Made by a program: the position numbers and the translations under genes. The notes beneath the pieces were generated by a model that was not told the DNA's origin, did not search any database, and saw nothing but the letters and a program-made list of their open reading frames with translations. Shown piece by piece: positions 15,712 to 23,574 of a DNA stretch of 64,000 nt. The stretch spans positions 124,001 to 188,000 of the forward strand of contig NZ_RCWA01000004.1 of assembly GCF_018448905.1 (NCBI RefSeq). The letters are read 5' to 3'. Position 1 is the stretch's first letter. Every line of letters begins with the position of its first letter. The stretch comes from Photorhabdus heterorhabditis. Its GTDB lineage: Bacteria > Pseudomonadota > Gammaproteobacteria > Enterobacterales > Enterobacteriaceae.

Positions 15712-16884
15712 ATGCTGGTGTTTAAACAGCAGTTACAAGAACATCAGTTAACGCAAAGTGCAGCAGCAAGTGCGGCAGGAATTTCAGCGGCGGCGTTGGC
15801 TCAAATTGTTAATCACAATATATGGCCACGACAGAACGCAGATGCAATTCGTCAGCGTATTACTGATTTCTTGGCAAAAAGAGGTATCGATACCGCAAAA
15901 AGTTTTGAGGTGGTACAAACAACCAATAAATCAGATATCTATACCGATAATAAAAATACAACCCTCATTTCTGAGGAGGAAAACATGTTACTAAAAAAAC
16001 AAGTGTTATTTCCAGCTACGAAAAAGCACTTTGGTTTATTTCGTGATCCATTTGAAGATAGTGCAATTCAAAGTGCTGAAGATGTTTTTGTGACTCCAGA
16101 TAGCCGTTATGTACGGGAAACCATGTATCAAACAGCCCGCTATGGTGGTTTTCTGGCAGTATCAGGGGAATCAGGTTCAGGTAAAACGACACTGCGTCGT
16201 GATCTTATTGACCGTATTAACAGGGAAAATACCCCCGTTATTGTTATTGAACCCTATGTATTAGCAATGGAAGACAATGATATAAAAGGTAAAACCTTGA
16301 AAGCATCAAACATTGTTGAAGCTATTGTGAATACCTTAGCGCCATTGGAAAACTTGAAACGATCGCCTGAAGCACGCTTCCGCCAGTTGCACAAGATATT
16401 GAAAGACAGTTCACGGGCTGGCTATCAACATGTGTTAATAATAGAAGAAGCACACTCGTTGCCTTTACCAACATTAAAACACCTTAAACGATTCTTTGAA
16501 CTGGAAGATGGATTTAAAAAACTGTTATCGATCATTTTGATTGGTCAGTCTGAGCTGGAATTGAAGCTATCTGAACGTAATCAAGAGGTTCGTGAAGTAG
16601 TGCAACGTTGTGAAGTTGTTAATTTGTTTCCTCTTAATGATTATCTGGAAACATTTCTGGATTTTAAATTTAGTCGCGTAGGCATGAAGACTAACAAGAT
16701 TTTAGATAATAGCGTTATTGGTGCTATCCGTGACCGTTTATGTCTTAGTCGGCATAGTGGTAAAGAAACTGTTAGTTTATTATATCCATTAGCTATCGGA
16801 AACTTGATTATTGCAGCTATGAACATGGCTGCAATTAATGAGATACCTATGGTTGATGCCAATATTATTCGCAGTGTTAGCTAA
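15712..16884 (+). CDS. MuB-like transposition ATPase (AAA, ExeA-like)
   Basis: A 390-residue target-selection ATPase. The N-terminal 60 residues form a cryptic HTH (FKQQLQEHQLTQSAAASAAGIS) as in MuB. The AAA core has Walker A GESGSGKTT near residues 152-160, Walker B HVLIIEEAHSLP near 241-252 and a sensor-1-like IILIGQSELE near 277. A helical lid domain completes it. It would bind target DNA, confer target immunity and stimulate the DDE transposase encoded upstream. GGGGGA ribosome site. No lesion seen. Confidence 0.9.
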   Translation: MLVFKQQLQEHQLTQSAAASAAGISAAALAQIVNHNIWPRQNADAIRQRITDFLAKRGIDTAKSFEVVQTTNKSDIYTDNKNTTLISEEENMLLKKQVLFPATKKHFGLFRDPFEDSAIQSAEDVFVTPDSRYVRETMYQTARYGGFLAVSGESGSGKTTLRRDLIDRINRENTPVIVIEPYVLAMEDNDIKGKTLKASNIVEAIVNTLAPLENLKRSPEARFRQLHKILKDSSRAGYQHVLIIEEAHSLPLPTLKHLKRFFELEDGFKKLLSIILIGQSELELKLSERNQEVREVVQRCEVVNLFPLNDYLETFLDFKFSRVGMKTNKILDNSVIGAIRDRLCLSRHSGKETVSLLYPLAIGNLIIAAMNMAAINEIPMVDANIIRSVS

Positions 16885-17249
16885 AGATATCATTATGATA
16901 AAAAGTTCTATTTAGCAATTAATATTGAAAATATTCATATTAAAGCTGCCTCATCACAAGTTAAATATTCAAGGCGGATTTGACTAATTTCTGATTTTAT
17001 TAATTTCAAGTTGGTTACAACAAGGGCGGAACATACCATAACCAAAGAAATGGAAGTCTTGTAAATATTAAGTTCGGAATTTCATTGTCGATCTACTTGA
17101 AAAAATTTCTTTGTTGAGGAAAAGAAGAAAATATATTGGTATTAATAAAAACATTCATTAAGTAACAGGTAATTAAATATCAATTAATTCATGTAAAGAA
17201 AATTTTTCAATTATCCATTTGAACAGAAAATTAAGTAAGGAGCACATTT
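16885..17249. other. AT-rich intergenic stretch, no gene seen
   Basis: The 365 bases between the ATPase and the zinc-ribbon gene contain no ORF with a credible ribosome site. They are strongly AT-rich with scattered A/T runs. They may hold a promoter for the gemA-mor segment, but no clean -35/-10 pair can be chosen. Confidence 0.5.
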
Positions 17250-17441
17250 ATGAAAATAACATGTAATCACTGCAAACAACCTGTTGAAAAAATGAATCTA
17301 AAACAAGCCAATGTTATCCAAACTCCTGAATTTGGTGAGTGGGTTGTCGATTTAATCTTAGTTTGTCCACATTGTAGTCAGCAATACGGTGTATCTGTGG
17401 CAACATGGGATTTACAGCCATTGGAGACCACTCATGGATAA
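17250..17441 (+). CDS. Small zinc-ribbon protein
   Basis: A 63-residue protein with two knuckles, CNHC (residues 5-8) and CPHC (39-42), that would bind one zinc ion. It recalls the Com translational activator of Mu only in being a small phage zinc protein; the rest differs. The start has AAGGAG seven bases upstream. It overlaps the next ORF by eight bases. Confidence 0.65.
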   Translation: MKITCNHCKQPVEKMNLKQANVIQTPEFGEWVVDLILVCPHCSQQYGVSVATWDLQPLETTHG

Positions 17442-17538
17442 AACGGCCTTATACCGAAAAGCCAAGCTCAGTAGTATCAAGTTAATGCTGGCTATTTTAG
17501 TTTACTTAATTCAAGAGTACATAGCAGAGGATGAATAA
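17434..17538 (+). CDS. 34-residue small ORF, possible single-TM peptide
   Basis: ATG at 17434 lies in the tail of the zinc-ribbon gene; the ORF ends at 17538, one base before the gemA start. It reads MDKTALYRKAKLSSIKLM followed by a short hydrophobic helix and an acidic end. No family recognised. The tight overlap on one side and abutment on the other favour real translation. Confidence 0.45.
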   Translation: MDKTALYRKAKLSSIKLMLAILVYLIQEYIAEDE

Positions 17539-17539
17539 G

Positions 17540-17970
17540 ATGGCAAAACAGAAACTTATTCAGCTTACTTTCATATTGCACGTAGTGATCTAAAACTAGA
17601 CGAGGATACGTATCGCCAGATGTTACTTGCAGAAACCGGAAAAGCCTCTACGCGGGAAATGGATATCCCGCAGTTAACTCGCGTTTTGGAAGCTATGAAA
17701 AAGCGCGGTTTTAAAATTCAATCTTTTAGGAAATCCAAAAAATCACGTCCATTAGATAGACATCCCCAATCAAAGAAGATACGTGCATTGTGGCTGGAAA
17801 TGGCATCTATAGGTATTGTTCGTAATAGTTCTGAACAAGCCTTAGCTCACTGGGTTAAGCGTGAAACGAATATTGATGGTTTTCAGTGGTTAGATTCAGA
17901 CCAAGTCAGCAGCATTATTGAAAAACTGAAGAAGTGGCAGAACCGCGTCACGAGGAAAAAGTATGAATGA
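17540..17970 (+). pseudogene. gemA: gemA / Mu gp16-like protein, frameshifted near the start
   Basis: The ATG at 17540 (site GAGG upstream) begins MAKQKLIQL, the usual opening of the family, but this frame meets a stop 18 codons in. One frame over, similarity resumes at once as HIARSDLKLDEDTYRQMLL and runs to 17970 with the expected middle and C-terminal parts (DRHPQSKKIRALWLEMA, ALAHWVKRE). Loss of one base around 17566-17572 explains this. No alternative start exists in the second frame before the ATG at 17620, which would drop the first helix. It could be a dead gene, a shortened protein or a programmed frameshift. In Mu, GemA affects host gene expression and replication. Confidence 0.7.
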
Positions 17971-18331
17971 TGTGAATAACTTTCGTAGCAAAGGTCCTGA
18001 GTTGCTAGTCGAACTGGCACAGCATACAGCTTGCACGGTCAGTGAAATAATCCATGTTGAGCCTGCGTTAGCCGAACAAATTGGTGAAGCTGTTGCGAAC
18101 CATATGATGCAGGTTTGGGGCGGTCAGAATGTCTATTTTCCTATGGGCATGGTTTGGAAAGTCAGCCTCCGTGATCGTGAGATTTTCAACGAATTTAACG
18201 GTAAAAATCATCATGACCTGGCTCGTAAGTTTGGTGTTTCTATTCAATGGATTTACAGCGTAGTGAAACGTATTCGAAAGGAGGAACTGGATCGCCTGCA
18301 AGGTAAGTTATTCGATAACGAGTCTGAATAG
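17963..18331 (+). CDS. Mor/C-family middle-operon transcription activator
   Basis: A 122-residue protein of the Mor family. The N-terminal dimerisation part ends with WGGQNVYFPMGMVWKVSLRDREI near residues 50-70 (split pattern, fully family-like), followed by a helix-turn-helix FNGKNHHDLARKFGVSIQWIYSVVKRIR. Mor activates the middle/late promoter in transposable phages by recruiting RNA polymerase. It overlaps the gemA reading frame by eight bases and is the last gene before the prophage end. Confidence 0.9.
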   Translation: MNDVNNFRSKGPELLVELAQHTACTVSEIIHVEPALAEQIGEAVANHMMQVWGGQNVYFPMGMVWKVSLRDREIFNEFNGKNHHDLARKFGVSIQWIYSVVKRIRKEELDRLQGKLFDNESE

Positions 18332-18366
18332 GCAGGTCAAACTAATTGAGCTTAGTAAAATCAGAT

Positions 18367-18402
18367 GGCAGACTAAACATGATTCTCGTTCGGTCTGCCT
18401 TT
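18367..18402 (+). terminator. Likely terminator after the early operon
   Basis: GGCAGAC (18367-18373) pairs with GTCTGCC (18393-18399) around a 19-base loop, then TTTC. The stem is short and the loop long, so the call is moderate. It lies 36 bases after the mor stop. Confidence 0.45.
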
Positions 18403-18496
18403 CAAATACTGAAAAGGATTTACAATTGAATCTCCATAACTTCCCATTTAGTCCAAGTTTTTCCCATAATTATCTTTCAGTTTCTTTTCAAATATC

Positions 18497-18901
18497 TTAC
18501 TTATGATCATTAGTATGGGTGAATTCAATAGTGCCAAGTGGAGTGTAATAAACACCTTTCCTGCCTGTTGTCATCACGGTGAGTCTGTCGATAGGGATCT
18601 GTGAAATGATCCCATATTCACTTAATGCGGATTCAAGGCTAACGTAGTTGTACTCACCGCGTCGTAGTGCTTTGGCAATATGTTCAATGGTGTAACTATC
18701 GCGGCTGTGCGCAAAGTTAAATAGATAAACTCCGCGTACAGGCCGCGAGAGCACCGATTCTTTAACTAGGCGATTTAAGCCTGCCTGAAGTGTTTTAGTG
18801 CCATCTTCAGGAAAGATTTTTCTGAGATCGGCAAGGGTGAAGATATATCGTCCTTTTTTGTCCCAGTCAGTTAATCGATTAAGTGCAGTGGATCTATCCA
18901 T
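18497..18901 (-). pseudogene. abiEi: AbiEi-type antitoxin gene cut by the prophage
   Basis: The ATG at 18901 opens a frame reading MDRSTALNRLTDWDKKGRY, a winged-helix start typical of type IV AbiEi antitoxins. It continues LRKIFPEDGTKTLQAGLNRL, YVSLESALSEYGIISQIP and TVMTTGRKG through IEFTHT near residue 130, then leaves family sequence and stops four codons later inside phage DNA. Family members run about 60-70 residues longer. Their toxin (AbiEii) would lie downstream, on the far side of the prophage. The remaining part keeps the DNA-binding domain, so it might still repress the promoter. Confidence 0.8.
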
Positions 18902-18936
18902 TAGTAGACAAGTAGCTCTATGTATTCGTGGGTATA

Positions 18937-19059
18937 TACCTGTTATCTTTCAAGTTGCCTCTTGGTTGGCTGCACTCGCTCACCCCGGTCACAGAGTTAC
19001 CTATGCTCCCGGGGATTCACTCTCTTGCCGTCGCGATCCATCTTGAAATCTATTGGGTA
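18937..19059. repeat. ERIC element, 123 bp, between abiEi and its probable operators
   Basis: Imperfect palindrome with the ERIC hallmark arms: TATCTTTCAAGTTG at the left, CACCCCGGTCACAGAG and CTCCCGGGGATTCAC in the core, CTTGAAATCTATTGGGTA at the right. It lies within the abiEi 5' leader, between the start codon and the repeated motifs at 19060-19138. Confidence 0.9.
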
Positions 19060-19138
19060 TAATGTTTACTTAATTAACGATAGTTTTATTTTAAGTAGAC
19101 ATTAAAACTACATTATTATGGTGTTAATGCCCACTTAA
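19060..19138. promoter_or_regulatory. Three copies of TTAATG-N3-ACTTAA, probable abiEi operator
   Basis: Copies at 19060-19073 (ATAATGTTTACTTAA counting one base earlier), 19124-19138 (TTAATGCCCACTTAA) and, inverted, 19091-19105 (TTAAGTAGACATTAA). Only the three middle bases vary. AbiEi antitoxins are known to repress their own operon by binding inverted repeats, and these lie upstream of the abiEi start. The link to AbiEi is inference. Confidence 0.55.
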
Positions 19139-19281
19139 TGCGCTTGATCAAAAATAGTGAAGGAGATTCTTATTTCACTAGCGTAGTTAAATTATTCCAA
19201 TAACTAATTGATATTTAAGCAAGTGTTATAAAGGGGTTTTCTTTGTTAACTAAACTTAAATGCAACGTGAAATCAGTGATA

Positions 19282-20475
19282 TTAATCAGCAAAAATTCGC
19301 TTAAACCCCTCGGCTAAATCATCAATCAAATCCTGAACATTCTCCAGCCCGATATGCAGGCGGAATAAGGTGCCTGTTTTTTGTGGGATAGGGTATTGCC
19401 GCATCATTTTTATCTCTTCCGGTTGATAACCCAGAATCAGGGATTCAAAACCGCCCCATGAGAATGCCATTTTAAAATGGTGAAAATTATCCAGATAATC
19501 GGTGAACTGTTGAGAGGTTAATCTCTCTTTTAACCGGAAGGAAAACAGGCCATTACAACCACTAAAATCGCGGATAAAATTATCGTGACCGGGGCAGGAG
19601 GGGAAAGCAGGATGATAGACTTCTGCAACTTCGGTTCTTTGTTGCAACCAGCGTGCTATTTCTATACTGCTTTTTTCATGCTGTTTCAGGCGAATTGCTA
19701 AAGTACGTAGACCGCGACTTGCCATATAAACCGTATCGGCATCGGCTATTTGTCCCATCAAATAGGAATTTTCCCGCAGTTGCGCCCAACAGCGTTCGTT
19801 AGCTACGGCAATACCTAACATAGCATCTGAATGACCAATAATATATTTGGTGCCGGACTGAATAGAAATATCGATACCAAACTCCAGTGCTTTAAACAGC
19901 ACACCCGCAGCCCAGGTATTATCTATCATGATGATAATATCTGGATTGACTCGCCGTACAGCGCGGACAATAGCCGGAACATCTTGTACTTCCATGGTGA
20001 TTGAACCAGGGGATTCAAGAAACACCACTTTGGTATTGGGCTTAATGAGTTTAGCAATCTCCTCACCGATCATAGGATCGAAATAATCGGCAGTAATATT
20101 CATTCGTGACAATATTTTGTTACAAAAGGCTTGTGTTGGGTCGTAAGTCGAACCGGTTAACAGAATATGATCACCGGTAGCAGCAAAAGAGAGAATGGCA
20201 TTACTGATCGCGGCAACACCAGAAGGATAAAGCATACAGCCTGCACCACCTTCCAGTTCAGTCATTGCTTTCTGAAAGGAGAAATGGGTTTGTGTACCAC
20301 GACGGCCATAAAATAGCTCGCCATTGGCGCAATTCTTTGTCGCCTGCTTTTTGGATTCCACAGAATCGAAAATTACAGATGATGTTCGCTGAATGATTGG
20401 GTTTACTGCACCTTGAGTAAATTTATGGATTCTGCCCGCGCTGACTAATGAAGTCTCCAGTTTTTTTTCTGTCAT
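19282..20475 (-). CDS. metC: Cystathionine beta-lyase MetC
   Basis: A 397-residue PLP enzyme that splits cystathionine to homocysteine, pyruvate and ammonia in methionine synthesis. Cys/Met-metabolism fold features are visible: [22 protein letters not shown] near residues 56-77 (split), [10 protein letters not shown] near 184, and the PLP lysine in [11 protein letters not shown] near 210. Length matches E. coli MetC (395). The ATG at 20475 follows AGGTGG; a longer reading to 20532 has no site. It is divergent from exbB, as in E. coli. Confidence 0.92.
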   Translation of the reverse strand: MTEKKLETSLVSAGRIHKFTQGAVNPIIQRTSSVIFDSVESKKQATKNCANGELFYGRRGTQTHFSFQKAMTELEGGAGCMLYPSGVAAISNAILSFAATGDHILLTGSTYDPTQAFCNKILSRMNITADYFDPMIGEEIAKLIKPNTKVVFLESPGSITMEVQDVPAIVRAVRRVNPDIIIMIDNTWAAGVLFKALEFGIDISIQSGTKYIIGHSDAMLGIAVANERCWAQLRENSYLMGQIADADTVYMASRGLRTLAIRLKQHEKSSIEIARWLQQRTEVAEVYHPAFPSCPGHDNFIRDFSGCNGLFSFRLKERLTSQQFTDYLDNFHHFKMAFSWGGFESLILGYQPEEIKMMRQYPIPQKTGTLFRLHIGLENVQDLIDDLAEGFKRIFAD

Positions 20476-20656
20476 GATACATTGCCACCTTAATTTCGAT
20501 TTTTGAAAAGGTGTAAAAAATAGGGTTAACACGTTAAAAGATTTAGTTCTTTTTGTACAAAGGGATTAGCGCAACTTGACGAAAATTCATCTGATAACCT
20601 GCGAGTGGGGCCTCTTTAACTTTATTTTGTGAAGGGGTAACACTTTTTTATTAAAC

Positions 20657-20675
20657 AATAATGATAATTACTATC
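20657..20675 (+). promoter_or_regulatory. Fur box upstream of exbB
   Basis: AATAATGATAATTACTATC matches the 19-bp Fur consensus at 16 positions. It lies in the metC-exbB intergenic region, 154 bases before the exbB start chosen here. Iron-replete Fur would repress exbBD. Confidence 0.85.
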
Positions 20676-20828
20676 AAATCACTTAATGTTTGATATTATC
20701 AGCCTGCATTTTTACTCATCTGGTGAAAGATGAGAGGAGACTCAGGGTAAATTAAGGTTAGCGAGATGACGAAAGGCAATTCACAGCTAAATAACAAGGT
20801 TTATAAGAAAGGGAGCAAAGGCCAACTG

Positions 20829-21800
20829 ATGCGTAATTTGACTGCTTCAATAATATTGGCGTTCGGACTGACAGGCACAGCACTGGCTGATACAGCACCA
20901 GCATCCGTAACAGACAACAATCCTACGGCAAAAACCACACAGGTTGCCGCGCCTGCTCTGACAGCTACCGCCGTAGCTTCAGATACGACTGCATTGCAAG
21001 CAAATCAGGCCGCTCCACAAACTGCGCTTGCTACAGAGTCTACCCAAGTGGCTCCGGTTGTCACTGATGCTGGTTTATCTGACGTTCCAGAGGATCAAGC
21101 CAACCTCTCTAGTGGCTTTGCAACCGATCTATCTATTTGGGGCATGTATCAGAACGCTGATGTTGTTGTGAAAACCGTTATGATTGGTCTGGTGATTGCT
21201 TCTGTTATTACTTGGGCACTGTTCTTCTCAAAAGGTGCTGAATTGCTGGTGGCGGGTCGTCGTTTACGTAAAGAGCAATGGGCGCTGGCGGAAGTCAAGA
21301 GTCTTGATCAGGCGGCTGAAATTGCAGAAGGTTTCAGTAAACTTAGTATCAGTCGTTTGCTGTTGAGTGAAGTACAGACAGAACGCCAGTTATCTTCTGA
21401 GAGCATTGATTTGAATAGCACTAAAGAACGTGCTTCTTTCCGTCTGGAGCGCTCAGTTGCGGCTATCAGCCGTTATATGGGGCGTGGTAATGGTTATCTG
21501 GCGACTATTGGTGCGATTTCTCCTTTCGTTGGTCTGTTTGGGACGGTGTGGGGCATCATGAACAGCTTTATCGGTATTGCTCACTCACAGACAACTAACC
21601 TTGCAGTTGTTGCTCCGGGTATCGCAGAAGCTCTGTTAGCGACTGCTCTCGGTTTAGTGGCGGCAATTCCAGCTGTTGTGATCTATAACATTTTCGCTCG
21701 TATGATAGCTTCTTACCGTGGTCAGGTTGGTGATATGGCGGCCCAGTCATTATTACTACTTGGCCGTGATCTGGATTTGGCAAATAGCAAGACAAGGTGA
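20829..21800 (+). CDS. exbB: TonB-system energiser ExbB, long form with signal peptide
   Basis: A 323-residue protein from the ATG at 20829; an in-frame ATG at 20766 would add 21 basic residues. It starts with a cleavable-looking signal peptide (MRNLTASIILAFGLTGTALA-D) and an Ala/Thr/Pro-rich periplasmic linker of about 85 residues, both absent from E. coli ExbB (244 residues). The core then follows E. coli closely: LSIWGMYQNADVVVKTVMIG, RASFRLERSVAAISRYMG, and ISPFVGLFGTVWGIMNSFIGI. With ExbD it forms the proton-driven motor for TonB-dependent import. Overlap-free, three bases before exbD. Confidence 0.92.
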   Translation: MRNLTASIILAFGLTGTALADTAPASVTDNNPTAKTTQVAAPALTATAVASDTTALQANQAAPQTALATESTQVAPVVTDAGLSDVPEDQANLSSGFATDLSIWGMYQNADVVVKTVMIGLVIASVITWALFFSKGAELLVAGRRLRKEQWALAEVKSLDQAAEIAEGFSKLSISRLLLSEVQTERQLSSESIDLNSTKERASFRLERSVAAISRYMGRGNGYLATIGAISPFVGLFGTVWGIMNSFIGIAHSQTTNLAVVAPGIAEALLATALGLVAAIPAVVIYNIFARMIASYRGQVGDMAAQSLLLLGRDLDLANSKTR

Positions 21801-21803
21801 TTT

Positions 21804-22229
21804 ATGGCAATGCGTCTTAATGAAGATTTGGACGATAGTGGCGAATTGCACGAAATCAACGTCACACCGTTTATTGACGTGATGTTGGTGCTGTTAATTA
21901 TCTTCATGGTAGCAGCACCACTGGCAACCGTTGATATTAAAGTGGATTTACCTGCTTCGTCGGCAAAACCGCAACCACGTCCTGAAAAACCGGTATTCCT
22001 GACGGTTAAGGCTGATCGTCAGCTTTATGTCGGTGATCAGCCGGTAGATCATGATACTTTAGCGGCGGTATTGGATCAGACAACCCAATCTAATAAAGAG
22101 ACAACCATCTTCTTTCAGGCTGATAAAACCGTGGATTATGAAACACTGATGAGTGTAATGGATTCTCTGCGTAAATCGGGTTATTTGAAAGTGGGATTGG
22201 TAGGGATGGAAGCGGTTCCATCGGGTTAA
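21804..22229 (+). CDS. exbD: TonB-system energiser ExbD
   Basis: A 141-residue inner-membrane protein with one membrane helix and a periplasmic domain. The essential membrane Asp is in INVTPFIDVMLVLLIIFMV (residue 25). The periplasmic domain runs from VDIKVDLPAS to the end. Length equals E. coli ExbD. It is three bases downstream of exbB and is the last gene of the Fur-regulated operon. Confidence 0.95.
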   Translation: MAMRLNEDLDDSGELHEINVTPFIDVMLVLLIIFMVAAPLATVDIKVDLPASSAKPQPRPEKPVFLTVKADRQLYVGDQPVDHDTLAAVLDQTTQSNKETTIFFQADKTVDYETLMSVMDSLRKSGYLKVGLVGMEAVPSG

Positions 22230-22242
22230 TTTCCCACTAAGT

Positions 22243-22264
22243 AACCGCGCTGAGAAGCGCGGTT
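22243..22264. terminator. Hairpin after exbD
   Basis: AACCGCGCT (22243-22251) pairs perfectly with AGCGCGGTT (22256-22264) around a GAGA tetraloop. It is very stable but lacks a following T-run, so termination may be Rho-assisted. Confidence 0.6.
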
Positions 22265-22297
22265 CAGATAAAACGAATAGGTAGCTGGTGTAGTAAA

Positions 22298-22625
22298 TTA
22301 CCTGACAGAGTGAAGCGCTGATGTATGATCTAGCAGCCGTTCCAGTGGATATACAGCTCGAATCACAACCTCATCATGCATTTGTGCGCTGTGATCTAAT
22401 AGCTGTTTCGCGTGTTGCCGTTGCTGTATCGTTAAATATCGCGTCAGGCATTTCATCACTGGTGATTTCAATTTTCAGCGTGTTATCAATATCCAGACGT
22501 CCTTTTTGCACCGAAATATTTTGTGGCCACGGCATAAGAGGAAGGCTATCTAAAGAAATAGCGATTGACGGAAAGCTACAGCTTAAAGCAGTGGCTAATA
22601 AGAAACAGCGAAAAGGAAATTTCAT
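22298..22625 (-). pseudogene. N-terminal stub of a beta-N-acetylhexosaminidase (chitobiase)
   Basis: The frame from the ATG at 22625 (GGAGG upstream) gives a signal peptide (MKFPFRCFLLATALSCSF...) then LPLMPWPQNISVQKGRLDI, the N-terminal domain of GH20 hexosaminidases, and ends at residue 83. Full enzymes are many hundreds of residues. One frame over, an open stretch continues to 22298 and reads like protein (TIQQRQHAKQLLDHSAQ, VYPLERLLDHTSALHS), but I cannot place it. The stub probably results from a large deletion joining two unrelated gene pieces. Confidence 0.55.
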
Positions 22626-22734
22626 CAGTTTCCTCCGTGTAGTATTAGGTGGAATGCTAGATGGTGTTTGTTAATTAACCTGAATTCTGGTTAAGCCGTT
22701 ACTTCCCGTCGTGAGTATCGTTAAGATTTGAGAC

Positions 22735-23540
22735 TCAAGCTAAGATGCTGCTTGCTGGATGTAAAAATCTTTCTGGTACATAAAGATCATAATTATTAAA
22801 GCGACAGTATTCTTCCAATTGCTGAGCAGACTTAACATCAACCTTTCTGTATATTTGTGCCGTATATATCCGTCATCTTTCAAGTTGCTTCTTTGTTGGC
22901 TGCACTCACTCACCCCGGTCACATAGTTATCTATGCTCCCGGGGATTCGCTCCCTTGCCGCCGCGATGCATCTTGAAATCTATTGGGTATAGTGTTCAAC
23001 GGTACGGTAAGAAATGTTTAATATTCTGCCAATTTGTTTACTGGTATATTTATGTAAAGAGAGAAAAATGACATCCCATTCCCGTTGGGTAAATAAATTA
23101 GTCGGTGGTTGAAACATAATAGAAGCGGGGAGTTTTCCATAAAATAGACGGGTTAATGAGAAATCCTGAGCTTCCCATCCGTGGAAAATGACTCCGACAC
23201 ATTCGTTTTCATCATTATATAGTGGGTATTTTTCACAAAAATGAGATGATAAGAATTTATTGTTCCCGTACATATGTGTTTCAAGCGAACATACTGTTGT
23301 TTCACTCTTCATTACACTTTGATCATGAAGAACGAATTCTTTTGCAAACTCAGCTCCATCCCAAGGAAGCTCATAATCATATCGTCCTTCATAATTAAAT
23401 GAATCTGGGAGATTTTCAAGATGTTTAAGTGCCTTATTGCCATAAATAAAGCATGAGTTTTTATCTTTTATTCCCCAAGGGTCGTTACTGGCTTCCAATG
23501 TATTAATTATTTGAGGTGAAATGATTACTTTATTATTCAT
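22735..23540 (-). pseudogene. PAS4-LuxR solo regulator split by an ERIC element
   Basis: From the ATG at 23540 (AAGGA site) the frame encodes a PAS-type sensor domain (ASNDPWGIKDKNSCFIYGN, HFCEKYPLYNDENECVGVIFHG) and the start of a LuxR HTH (LFTQREWDVIFLSLHKYTSKQIG, ISYRTVEHY), then stops inside an ERIC. Beyond the repeat the HTH resumes (AQIYRKVDVKSAQQLEEYC) and ends NYDLYVPERFLHP before a stop at 22735, matching the C-terminus of the neighbouring intact paralogue. Removing 125 bases restores one frame. PAS4-LuxR solos are abundant in Photorhabdus and thought to sense eukaryotic signals. Confidence 0.85.
22867..22989. repeat. ERIC element, 123 bp, inside the LuxR HTH region
   Basis: Full-length copy with arms ATCTTTCAAGTTGC and CTTGAAATCTATTGGGTA. 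Removing 125 bases (element plus one TA) from the TA-flanked site joins CCGTA to TAGTG and restores the LuxR reading frame, so the precise empty site can be inferred. Confidence 0.92.
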
Positions 23541-23574
23541 ATCATCGTTCCTTATCATGTTTTAATGACATTAA

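Larger units (their letters stand above)
1..18509. mobile_element. Mu-like (BcepMu-type) transposable prophage, one end; continues left of the window
   Basis: Head, packaging and lysis genes are on the minus strand (1-9290). Repressor, Ner-like regulator, DDE transposase and MuB-like ATPase lie between 11.6 and 16.9 kb, with gemA- and mor-like genes next to the outer end. This divergent layout resembles BcepMu-type phages more than Mu itself. The inner boundary is not in the window. The outer end is put near 18,509 because the neighbouring abiEi-type reading frame loses family similarity there, and the minus strand reads TGATCA just inside, compatible with the 5'-TG...CA-3' ends of transposable phages. 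The exact base is inferred. The gemA homologue is frameshifted, but the late genes present look intact. Confidence 0.85.
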
